From the NCBI GenBank assembly GCA_022777485.1, contig JALFGC010000095.1, positions 1 through 37,956 of the forward strand: a stretch of DNA of 37,956 nt, in the 5' to 3' direction. Under the pieces are notes generated by a model that worked only from the letters and a program-made list of their open reading frames with translations, searched no databases and was not told where the DNA came from. This document shows positions 30,651-37,956 of the stretch, piece after piece. Each line of letters starts with the position of its first letter. Position 1 is the stretch's first letter. Both the position numbers and the translations under genes were made by a program. Source of the DNA: Bacteroidales bacterium (GTDB lineage: Bacteria > Bacteroidota > Bacteroidia > Bacteroidales > Paludibacteraceae).

Positions 30651-31943
30651 TGTTAACTGTCCTGCCAGCCACTCTGCGCGCTGTTGCTTGTGCTCATTGT
30701 ACATCCAGTGGGCGCAGTCCAGCGGCGTGATCAGCGTCGTCGGGCAGGTCAGGCTGTTGAACACGGCATAGGTGCTCGTCGGGCAGCACACTTGGTCGTT
30801 GTAGCCCAGCATGAACCACACGGGGCAGCGCACGAAGCGCGCGAAGTTCACCACATCGTAGTATTCCGTCACTTTCTGTTTCTCTTCTGACAGTTCGCGC
30901 CACTTGGGCCATCCCGCGGCGCGCCCTCTGACATACCCTGCTATCTTCGCAAGGGCGGGATAGGAGGCGGCTGCGGCCTTGATACGCGGGTCGAGCGCGG
31001 CATGCACGATGGTCAGCGCACCGCCCTGAGACCCCCCGTAACAACCTATCCGTGCCGTATCCACGCACGGCAACGAGCAGAGGAAGTCCACCGTCTTCAC
31101 CGTCCCCGCATACACGCGGCGGTAGTAGTACCGGTCGCGGTCATCAAGATGGATGGTGTTGTAGTCCCGCAGCGCGTTGGCGCGCAGGTCGGTATAGACC
31201 TGCTGCGGTAGGTTCACGGGAATGCCGTTGATACCCATCTCCAGGGTGATAATGCCGTGCTCAGGGAAGAACGCCACATCCCCCGGGTGCGGCTTCACGC
31301 CTGCTCCGGGCCAGAGGACGACGGCGGGGTATTGCTCCGTGGCATGCAGTGGGTCCACACCTCGAGGCACAGCGAGGGTTCCGTAGAGGTAATGCCCCTC
31401 GTGGAAGTTTTGGAAACGCACCTCGTACACATCCGCGTCGGGCGTGCAGCGGTCGGGAAGTAGCGTCAGTAGCGGGCGCAACGGTACTCGACGGGCTTCC
31501 TCAATGCTCTGCTGCCAGAACGCCTCGAAGTCCGAGGGAAGCGGCGTCGTGGGCTGTATCTGCTCGGGCGAGAAGGCGAGGTTGATGGTGTTAGTGTAGG
31601 TCTTCCCGTCTATCTCCACACTGGCGCTCAGCGTCTTGAAACCCGGTTGCGAAGCACCCGGCAGGCGCAGCCGTTGCACGCCGCTCTTCCCCGTGCGCAG
31701 AACCCCCGATTGCTCGGTGGCACGCTGCTCCATACCCCATTCGTAGCGCACATCAGCGTCGGGAATGGGTACATAATGGCGGATAGCGGCGACCTCTATC
31801 TCTACCGACTCGCCTACAGCATAGGTCCAGTCAATATGGTTGGGCACAAAACGAATCGAGACATAGTCGCGCATATTGGTCTTTTGGGCAGCGAGCCCGA
31901 GGCTCAGCACGAGGCACAGGAACAAGGAAATAGTCTTTCTCAT
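30639..31943 (-). CDS. Secreted acetyl xylan esterase / cephalosporin-C deacetylase family (AXE1)
   Basis: A 434-aa exported alpha/beta hydrolase that probably deacetylates plant polysaccharides or related esters. Signal peptide MRKTISLFLCLVLSLGLAAQ. An N-terminal Ig-like beta domain (about 25-125) precedes the AXE1 domain starting PLPSDFEAFWQQSIEEARRVP. The nucleophile elbow is GGSQGG (Ser near 305), the acid is probably the Asp of MLGYNDQVCCPTS, and the His lies in LDCAHWMYNEH. The last residues LTIKN and the stop derive from a family A repeat. It is monocistronic with a clear promoter at 31970-32001. Its acetylated substrate cannot be named from the sequence. Confidence 0.88.
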   Translation of the reverse strand: MRKTISLFLCLVLSLGLAAQKTNMRDYVSIRFVPNHIDWTYAVGESVEIEVAAIRHYVPIPDADVRYEWGMEQRATEQSGVLRTGKSGVQRLRLPGASQPGFKTLSASVEIDGKTYTNTINLAFSPEQIQPTTPLPSDFEAFWQQSIEEARRVPLRPLLTLLPDRCTPDADVYEVRFQNFHEGHYLYGTLAVPRGVDPLHATEQYPAVVLWPGAGVKPHPGDVAFFPEHGIITLEMGINGIPVNLPQQVYTDLRANALRDYNTIHLDDRDRYYYRRVYAGTVKTVDFLCSLPCVDTARIGCYGGSQGGALTIVHAALDPRIKAAAASYPALAKIAGYVRGRAAGWPKWRELSEEKQKVTEYYDVVNFARFVRCPVWFMLGYNDQVCCPTSTYAVFNSLTCPTTLITPLDCAHWMYNEHKQQRAEWLAGQLTIKN

Positions 31944-31969
31944 GGCGGTAAATCTATTTAAATTCGCTA

Positions 31970-32001
31970 CAAAGATACTACTTTATTTTCAAATATGCAA
32001 A
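31970..32001 (-). promoter_or_regulatory. Promoter of the esterase gene
   Basis: Minus strand: the -33 box TTTG (32001-31998), a 20-nt spacer, and the -7 box TATCTTTG (31977-31970). The 11-bp TCGCGGGTCTT array lies 18 nt upstream of its -33 box. Confidence 0.88.
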
Positions 32002-32018
32002 TCTTTTTCGTGTTTTTT

Positions 32019-32051
32019 TCGCGGGTCTTTCGCGGGTCTTTCGCGGGTCTC
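32019..32051. repeat. 11-bp tandem array TCGCGGGTCTT, three units
   Basis: Units 32019-32029, 32030-32040 and 32041-32051, preceded by CGTGTTTTTT as at 21084-21091. It lies between the divergent esterase and TPVGD-operon promoters in the 362-nt gap 31944-32305. Confidence 0.88.
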
Positions 32052-32126
32052 TTTCCTGTCCCGCATATCCCTCTGCCGCCTTTCGTGCTACATATACCGC
32101 TTGTATAGTAAAATCCCTTGAAAGTA

Positions 32127-32200
32127 CCAAAAATACTACAAGGAACGACTTAAAATATACCAAAATACTCCGGAAAGTGTATTTTTTGTGGTATTTTTGG
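32127..32200. promoter_or_regulatory. Near-perfect inverted repeat upstream of the TPVGD operon
   Basis: CCAAAAATACTACAA (32127-32141) and TTGTGGTATTTTTGG (32186-32200) pair at 14 of 15 positions. A second, inner pair is AAAATAC/GTATTTT. It ends eight bases before the -33 box, a place suited to an operator. Confidence 0.55.
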
Positions 32201-32208
32201 CATAATTA

Positions 32209-32240
32209 TTTGTGTATTTGAAAAAAAAGCAGTACCTTTG
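32209..32240 (+). promoter_or_regulatory. Promoter of the TPVGD protein / giant protein operon
   Basis: The -33 box TTTG (32209-32212), a 20-nt spacer ending AAAAAAAAGCAG, and the -7 box TACCTTTG (32233-32240). The leader to ATG 32306 is about 60 nt. Confidence 0.9.
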
Positions 32241-32305
32241 CGCCGATTTTTAAGAATATATTTAGTCTAATTAAGGTGCCTTAACTGCCTATAACCTTTT
32301 TGAGC

Positions 32306-32899
32306 ATGTCTCAACTAACTGAAAAATCAATGTTTTACCCCCCCCATGTATATAGTGCTGCTTCGCAAGGAGGAGCTAAGGCTTCGTCGGGCTTAATATG
32401 GAGTAGCGCTCGCACATCCTCTTTTGGCTCTACTTCTGCTTACTCCGCTCCCTATCAGGAGTGCTCGTTTGGTGTGTATGAGACAGCGAATAGTGATTGG
32501 GGGTATGAGTCGGTGGCTTCTTCGCCTGTCGCAAACCCCTTTTCTTCCTCGTTTTATTCCACTTCGGCATATGTGTTGCAGTCTGCCCGCGATATGTCGG
32601 GCAATGTGGTGTTAGGTGCTCCCTCGCAGGCGGACTTGGCGTATGTCCCGCAGAATATGGGGATGGCGCAGGTGAACCGCTACTATGAGATGGCGGACGA
32701 CATCTACGAGCAGTATCTGTCGGCGGACGCGGGGCAGAGCAAGATGTACGCGCGCGGAAGCAGACCCAACGACGGACCTACGCTGGGCGAGTTGACCCCC
32801 GTAGGAGATGCAGTGCTTCCCCTGCTGGCGTGCGTGGTAGTCTATGCGGCGTTTAAGATACGGAGAATTATTAACCTTAAGAAAGCAAAAAACTTATGA
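32306..32899 (+). CDS. Small serine/tyrosine-rich protein with C-terminal TPVGD-TM-basic tail
   Basis: A 197-aa protein of no named family that I can assign. The first about 110 residues are rich in Ser, Tyr, Ala and Gly with low complexity (SSARTSSFGSTSAYSAPYQ). A helical piece follows (VNRYYEMADDIYEQYLSADAG). The C-terminus is tripartite: the short motif TPVGD (about 164-168), a hydrophobic segment VLPLLACVVVYAAF, and a basic tail KIRRIINLKKAKNL. This resembles protein-sorting tails such as the PID-CTERM type of Bacteroidota, which is inference. No N-terminal signal peptide is visible, which is odd for such a tail. A C8 run at 32338-32345 lies near the start. The stop TGA overlaps the ATG of the giant gene (ATGA), so translation is coupled. 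Confidence 0.7.
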   Translation: MSQLTEKSMFYPPHVYSAASQGGAKASSGLIWSSARTSSFGSTSAYSAPYQECSFGVYETANSDWGYESVASSPVANPFSSSFYSTSAYVLQSARDMSGNVVLGAPSQADLAYVPQNMGMAQVNRYYEMADDIYEQYLSADAGQSKMYARGSRPNDGPTLGELTPVGDAVLPLLACVVVYAAFKIRRIINLKKAKNL

Positions 32900-35800
32900 A
32901 AATGAGTCGGTTGAACAAGATAGAACGCGCGGTGCGCATGTGGTTGGCATTCATGGCGATGGTATTGCCCTTGCTCTCCGCGCAGGCAGAGACGGTGAAC
33001 GAACTGCTCGCTGCGATGGACGGCGACACGATAACGCTGGCATATACGAATAACTCCACCAAATACTACCTCATGGCGGGAAGCGGCAATTCTGTAATTG
33101 CCAAAGAAAATGATACGGACACCAAGGCATTGTGGAAGGTATATAATTTTTATGGATATGGATGTAGGTTGCGGAATATCTTTGCGAATAAGTGGCTGTC
33201 TGTGGACAAGTTAACAGGAGCCTATACTTTTTCTTTGGATAGTGATAGTACTAAAAGTACCCTGTTGAATATCAACAGAGTAGAAGATTCACCAAGTCCA
33301 AGTTACTCGAATACAGGGCGAGGATTTGCCTCGTTCTATTTCTGGGGAGACAATGGGAAACCAATGCCAATGTACTTGTACTATGACGCGAAATCGAATA
33401 AGCCAAAGTGGGCAGGGCAGGGAGGTGTGGAGAGTTTCTTGCGCATAGAGCAGTGGACGCGGTACTCTTCCTCGGCGTATGAGATAACGACGAACTATTC
33501 GGTGTGGAACTTGCCCTTTGTGGACGAGGAGCATGCGTTCAGTAAGAATCAGGTGCACTCCAACACCTACACGGTGTGGCTGCGCACGGAGTCCTACCTC
33601 TATTGCCGCCCGGAGGGCGTGAAGAGCCTCCCGCAACTCCTCTCCTCGAACCGCAAGGAAAAGACAGACGCCGTCCGCCCCACCTACTATTGGGAGTCGA
33701 ACAGAGATAGCCAGACTTCCTGCCTAACCAGTATGCAGTTCACCAACGAGGGCGAAATAAAGCAGGAGACGGCGCGCGACATGGTGCAAGCCACGGTGGA
33801 AAAGGGAGTCAATGTGGGCGAATGGCTGGTAACGATGACGCCGCAAGGAAAGAGCCCCATCAACCTGCGGGACAAGAACAAAAACTATACGGACTACACC
33901 GACTATTGGGTGATGACCGTAGCCTCGAAGGGGCGCGATGAGAACGAGCCCGCTACCGCTACCATCAAGCGCGAAGTGGTGCGCGTGGCGGGACACTATC
34001 GGCAGATGGACGGTATTTACGCAACCACCTCCCCCACCAACTACTATTTCACCACCGAGGGCGGCACACACACCTTCCAAAGCAACCTGACCCTGATAAC
34101 GGGCAAGGCGATATTCGGCAAAGACGAGCAGGTACTGGAGAACCCGTACGCCAACAATGGGGCAGGATATGTCTTCTCTGACACCACGCAGAAAGTGCTG
34201 AGCCTCAAAGAGGTAGAGGTTTCGTTCAAAGCGCTGCCGGACACAAAATATCCTTGGGTATCTGCTACGAAGGACGGCGACAGCAGCAGCAACACCTTCA
34301 CGGCTACCGCCACTACGAACAACAAGTCTGTGTCGCGCACCGCGTCGCTGCTCTCTACCTACACCTATAAGGACAACGGCAAGGTCTACAGCACCACCGT
34401 CCAAACCCGTATCTACCAAGCGGGCTCGAACGAGACGGGCGAGGTGAAGATGAGGCACCAACCGGGTGCGGGCAACACCTCGCTGAATGAACACGGCATG
34501 CAGGCTGTGCACACCGTGGAGAAGACGATATACTACGTGCCCGACGTGGAGATGGAGTTGCAACTGAGTCAATCGACCTTCAAGGGCTACATGCGCTGGT
34601 ACGACTACGAGACGGGCAAGGACCCGATGTTCGATAAGGACGGTAACGCCATCGAGAAGTTCTGGGTGCAGGAGCCTACAACTCAAGCCGGCAACAGTAA
34701 CTTCCTCTTCAAGTCCATCAATATGGACATGGACGGCAAGACCTCCCACGGACGCTATGCCGATAGCGACCTGATAACAAAGGGCTGCGGCGGCGTAGGA
34801 AATGAAACACCTGTGCCGAACCCCACCATCAAAGCCAACTGGACGAAGGAGCAGACGGTAAACCGCGACGGTAGACGCGATATCGCCTGCGATGTGAGTT
34901 GCTACTTGGACTATACCATCACCGACACGGCTATCACCGAGCCTACGCTCTCCTATCGCCAGATATTCCACCTGCGCCCTGCGGAGGAGATAGCCAAGAA
35001 AATTTCCGACTGCAAGGCAAGTAAAGGAGAGTACTTCGAGGTGCACCACTACACCGCGCCTACGGGCCAACCCGTACACCTCTCGACCAATATTAAGCAC
35101 TACGATAACTCCAACATAGCCGACCTCTGTATGTTCTACTACGACAAGAGTGGCAAACTGCAGCGCATAGGAAAGGGCTACAGCGAAGCGGTATGGTACA
35201 AAGACGATGAGAAGATGAGCGTCGTCAACCGCAGCAATGACAATGTGGTGGTGGAGTCGGCGACGGCAGACACCGTGGTCTATGACCTGCGCCTGCCATC
35301 TTCGGTGAGTGGGCTGGGAGAAGACTTGCTACTGGTGCGCTTCTATGTGGTCTTCGCACCCTACACCCTCTATGGTCCCACTCAGCAGACACTGATTACC
35401 CAAGAGGAGATAGCCAAGAACTACGACATCTTGGCGGCGCAGGACTTCAACTTCGACATCCCCGGCACCACTGATGTGAAGTACTACGACGGGCATCTCC
35501 CGTGGGACGAGGCCACCTATGGCTATGTCTATCCCGCAGGGACCTCGCCCAACTACATCCGTGTGGTCAATACGGACTTCCCCTACTACGGCGAGTACAC
35601 CATTACGAACCGCGTGAACCGAGGCACTTGGGCGGTGGGCGAGCAGCACGGCGGTGCCGCCAACGGCTACTGCTTCTACGCCGACGGTACCGTGGTGCCC
35701 GGACTGGTAACCTCTGTCTCCACCGACGCGCAGATATGCTCCGGGCAGCAGATGTTCTTCAGCGCGTGGGTCTGCAACCCGAACCAAGGGAAAAACGGCG

Positions 35801-37956
35801 ATGACCCCGTCTTCCGCTTCAACGTCCAAGGGCGCAACAAGGCGAACGAGAAAGGAGAGTGGACCGATTGGGAGAACGTGGGGCAGTTCTACACGGGACC
35901 GATAGCGAAAGGCGGGAAGTGGTACCAGGTGAAGTTCCCCATCGTGAGCGACAAGAACTACGACGAGTCGCGGGTGTCAATCTACAACTTCGCCCCGACC
36001 AACTCGGGCAACGACTTCCTTGTGGACGACATATGCCTGTTTGCGTCGCGCCTCCCGCTGCAAGCCTACCAGGCAACGACCACCTGCGCCGAGGATAGCA
36101 ACGAGGTGATAATCAGCCGTATAGACTACACCCGTCTGACGGGCGACTGGGCAGGGAAACTGATATACTACCAGGTCTATAACACCACGGCCGACAGTGC
36201 GCTGTGGGCGAAGTACTACCGATACGGCGAGATGGACAAGGAGACCTATCCCGACATCCGCTACGGCTATATCCGCATTCCTTGCCACGACTACGACCCC
36301 TCTCGGTCGGGAGACCCGGACTACCAAGACGAGCACCTGTATATGAAAGGCGACGAGTCGAAGATGGTGTACAATTCCGTAACGCAATTCATTGATACGT
36401 TGCTCGAACTGAAAGAAAAACACGGTCGCGTGCGGGCGCAGAAAGCCTACGTGAAGACCTACGACAACGCGCAGGACACGGAGGGCAGGTGGGTGCTCTA
36501 TGTGGGGGAGATTATCTCGAAGGAGCAGTTGAAGAACACCTGCCGGTACGAGGTGCGCATGGCGGGCAGCGAGAGCGACCTGTCGAACCCCGACTGCGCC
36601 TTGCAGGCAGAGTTGCCGCTCAACCACCAGGCGACCTTCCTCTTCAACGGCAAGGTAGCACCGGAGGAGGGCGTGTGCGCCAACAACCTGTACCCGATAG
36701 ATGTGGTGGTTACCAACCAGTACGTGGACGAGCAGGGACATTCGCAGACTATCCAAGCCAACGCCTATGCCGACTGGCTCGTGGCAGACCGGGCGGACGA
36801 CATCTTCCGCGACGACAAACTGAAGACGCAGGAGAACATCAAAAAGGCGAACGCCGCCTTCCGCGCCAAGTACGGCTACGACCGCGGCAAGGTGGAGGAC
36901 GCGATACGCTGCATGCGCCAGCAGCCTACCGACGGAAAGCCCAACCCCAATCTCGAGGTGAGCGACGCCGAATTGCTGGTTACCACCGAGTGGATGCAAG
37001 AGCCGTTGAAGGTCGAGTTGCTGCAAAACCTTGCCGCCCGAGGCTACCTGAAACTCAGGCAGCAGACAGCATGGTGCTACATGACCTCCGAGGACACCGT
37101 CCGCTACTGGATATTCCCCATCTCGGGCACGGCTGAGGCAAAGGTGGGCGAGGACACCATCACGCTCAACGACTGCAACACGCCGTCCTACATGCGTATA
37201 TGCGTCAACAAGAGCGAATACAATCTCTCGCTCAGCCCGCTCCCGAAGCAGGATATGGACGAGCAGCAACGAGGGCAACTACCCGGGCTGCGCGTGTCGG
37301 CAAGCGACGCTAACAAGTGTATCGTGTCGAGCATAGGCGAATGTTCCGACAAGGTAACGGGGCTGGTGCCGGACAGTTGCAAACTGACGGACACGAACGA
37401 CCCCGCTGTGCTGGAGGCGATGAAGAAAGAGCGCTTCCAAATGGGGTACACCAACAAACTGAGCGAGAATAAGCAAAGCCTTACTCTGACTCCGCTGGCG
37501 AACAACACCGACACCATGCGCGCGGGCTACACCTATACCATGCGCGTGAAGATGTTGGGCGCCGGCGGTATGGCAGACGGCTGTGAGGTGGGGTACAGTT
37601 ACTTCAAGGTGATGGTGCTCCCCGACACGATGATTTGGTCCCCGACGGTGAGCACAGAGTGGGGCGACGACCGCAACTGGCGAGGCATAGCAAACGGCGA
37701 CACGATAGCGGGCTATGCGCCGCTGGCGGAGAAGACCAATGTGGTAATACCCACCATGGAAGACCCCTCGCGTTACCCCTACATATCCAACCACAACCGC
37801 TATCCTACTGACGCCAACTACACCTCCCACGGCTGCAAAGACATACAGTTCTGCAAGAATGCCATCCTTATCAACCAGCACCTGCTGGACTACAAACGTG
37901 CGTTCGTGGATATGGTGATTAACTCTGCGCGTTGGTACTCGGTGGCGGCACCCTTG
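32896..37956 (+). CDS. Giant secreted multidomain protein, probable T9SS cargo (3' truncated)
   Basis: The frame is open for 1687 codons to the window end with no stop. The signal peptide VRMWLAFMAMVLPLLSAQA ends near residue 32. Next comes a trefoil-like or lectin-like part (about 35-200: YYLMAGSGNSVIAKEND...IFANKWLSV). A long series of beta-rich segments follows, then a jelly-roll carbohydrate-binding-like domain (about 945-1055: QMFFSAWVCNPNQ...GNDFLVDDICLF). The last segment, EWGDDRNWRG...APLAEKTNVVIPT...YPYISN followed by KDIQFCKNAILINQHLLDYKRAFVDM...WYSVAAPL, is a pattern of large T9SS-exported Bacteroidota proteins, which usually continues to a sorting tail. The function is not known; adhesion or glycan binding is a guess. 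It is coupled to the TPVGD gene by a 4-nt overlap. Confidence 0.85.
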   Translation, partial: MKMSRLNKIERAVRMWLAFMAMVLPLLSAQAETVNELLAAMDGDTITLAYTNNSTKYYLMAGSGNSVIAKENDTDTKALWKVYNFYGYGCRLRNIFANKWLSVDKLTGAYTFSLDSDSTKSTLLNINRVEDSPSPSYSNTGRGFASFYFWGDNGKPMPMYLYYDAKSNKPKWAGQGGVESFLRIEQWTRYSSSAYEITTNYSVWNLPFVDEEHAFSKNQVHSNTYTVWLRTESYLYCRPEGVKSLPQLLSSNRKEKTDAVRPTYYWESNRDSQTSCLTSMQFTNEGEIKQETARDMVQATVEKGVNVGEWLVTMTPQGKSPINLRDKNKNYTDYTDYWVMTVASKGRDENEPATATIKREVVRVAGHYRQMDGIYATTSPTNYYFTTEGGTHTFQSNLTLITGKAIFGKDEQVLENPYANNGAGYVFSDTTQKVLSLKEVEVSFKALPDTKYPWVSATKDGDSSSNTFTATATTNNKSVSRTASLLSTYTYKDNGKVYSTTVQTRIYQAGSNETGEVKMRHQPGAGNTSLNEHGMQAVHTVEKTIYYVPDVEMELQLSQSTFKGYMRWYDYETGKDPMFDKDGNAIEKFWVQEPTTQAGNSNFLFKSINMDMDGKTSHGRYADSDLITKGCGGVGNETPVPNPTIKANWTKEQTVNRDGRRDIACDVSCYLDYTITDTAITEPTLSYRQIFHLRPAEEIAKKISDCKASKGEYFEVHHYTAPTGQPVHLSTNIKHYDNSNIADLCMFYYDKSGKLQRIGKGYSEAVWYKDDEKMSVVNRSNDNVVVESATADTVVYDLRLPSSVSGLGEDLLLVRFYVVFAPYTLYGPTQQTLITQEEIAKNYDILAAQDFNFDIPGTTDVKYYDGHLPWDEATYGYVYPAGTSPNYIRVVNTDFPYYGEYTITNRVNRGTWAVGEQHGGAANGYCFYADGTVVPGLVTSVSTDAQICSGQQMFFSAWVCNPNQGKNGDDPVFRFNVQGRNKANEKGEWTDWENVGQFYTGPIAKGGKWYQVKFPIVSDKNYDESRVSIYNFAPTNSGNDFLVDDICLFASRLPLQAYQATTTCAEDSNEVIISRIDYTRLTGDWAGKLIYYQVYNTTADSALWAKYYRYGEMDKETYPDIRYGYIRIPCHDYDPSRSGDPDYQDEHLYMKGDESKMVYNSVTQFIDTLLELKEKHGRVRAQKAYVKTYDNAQDTEGRWVLYVGEIISKEQLKNTCRYEVRMAGSESDLSNPDCALQAELPLNHQATFLFNGKVAPEEGVCANNLYPIDVVVTNQYVDEQGHSQTIQANAYADWLVADRADDIFRDDKLKTQENIKKANAAFRAKYGYDRGKVEDAIRCMRQQPTDGKPNPNLEVSDAELLVTTEWMQEPLKVELLQNLAARGYLKLRQQTAWCYMTSEDTVRYWIFPISGTAEAKVGEDTITLNDCNTPSYMRICVNKSEYNLSLSPLPKQDMDEQQRGQLPGLRVSASDANKCIVSSIGECSDKVTGLVPDSCKLTDTNDPAVLEAMKKERFQMGYTNKLSENKQSLTLTPLANNTDTMRAGYTYTMRVKMLGAGGMADGCEVGYSYFKVMVLPDTMIWSPTVSTEWGDDRNWRGIANGDTIAGYAPLAEKTNVVIPTMEDPSRYPYISNHNRYPTDANYTSHGCKDIQFCKNAILINQHLLDYKRAFVDMVINSARWYSVAAPL

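Noticed and set aside
33724..35100. 458-codon open frame on the minus strand
   Set aside because: It lies opposite the giant plus-strand gene, has no signal or family motif, and is a codon-bias shadow of that gene.

Overview
The window comes from a Bacteroidota (Bacteroidales-type) chromosome. The evidence is nine promoters of the TTTG / TAnnTTTG type, families largely confined to the phylum (DUF4954, DUF3316-like, paired OmpH/Skp after BamA), secreted proteins with type IX secretion (T9SS)-like tails, and ribosome binding sites without strong Shine-Dalgarno sequences. The sequence alone does not give a genus.

Layout. 1-5730 (+): 3' end of dnaN, a DEDDh exonuclease, a DUF4954 beta-helix protein, RNase Z and radA. 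5911-14678 (+): an outer-membrane barrel protein, then an envelope block (uppS, bamA, two ompH/skp genes, a 43-aa small ORF inside a repeat field, an MFS transporter, murF). 14748-16173 (-): a secreted protein and tRNA-Arg(CCU). 16384-20969 (+): ribosomal operon rpsF-rpsR-rplI-rpmE, then a PnuC-like membrane protein, an RluA-type pseudouridine synthase and a glycosyltransferase with a terminator. 20970-22960: a gene-poor, repeat-rich stretch, then a promoter with a roughly 300-nt structured leader and a secreted Ig-like (BIG_2) protein. 23487-28013 (-): probable operon maa, DUF3316-like, S41 lipoprotein, lolD, thiL. 28230-29230: luxS (+) facing a tRNA cluster (Gly, Leu, Leu; -). 29301-30623 (+): ttcA-like and DUF486. 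30639-32001 (-): acetyl-xylan-esterase-like. 32209-37956 (+): a two-gene operon of a small protein ending in a TPVGD-TM-basic tail and, overlapping it by ATGA, a giant secreted protein that runs off the window (at least 1687 codons).

The most unusual aspect is the intergenic DNA. Several unrelated short tandem repeat families recur, with units of 7, 9 or 11 bp. They often supply real gene ends: the last codons and stop of uppS, lolD and the esterase, the tail of RNase Z, the GTG start of the DUF3316-like gene, and the signal-peptide region of the S41 lipoprotein. One family forms a defined element, a 48-nt core bounded by GACT...AGTC and flanked by inverted 7-bp repeat arms, in four copies including one in the opposite orientation. 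The other candidate for a poorly described system is the small TPVGD protein coupled to the giant T9SS-like cargo.
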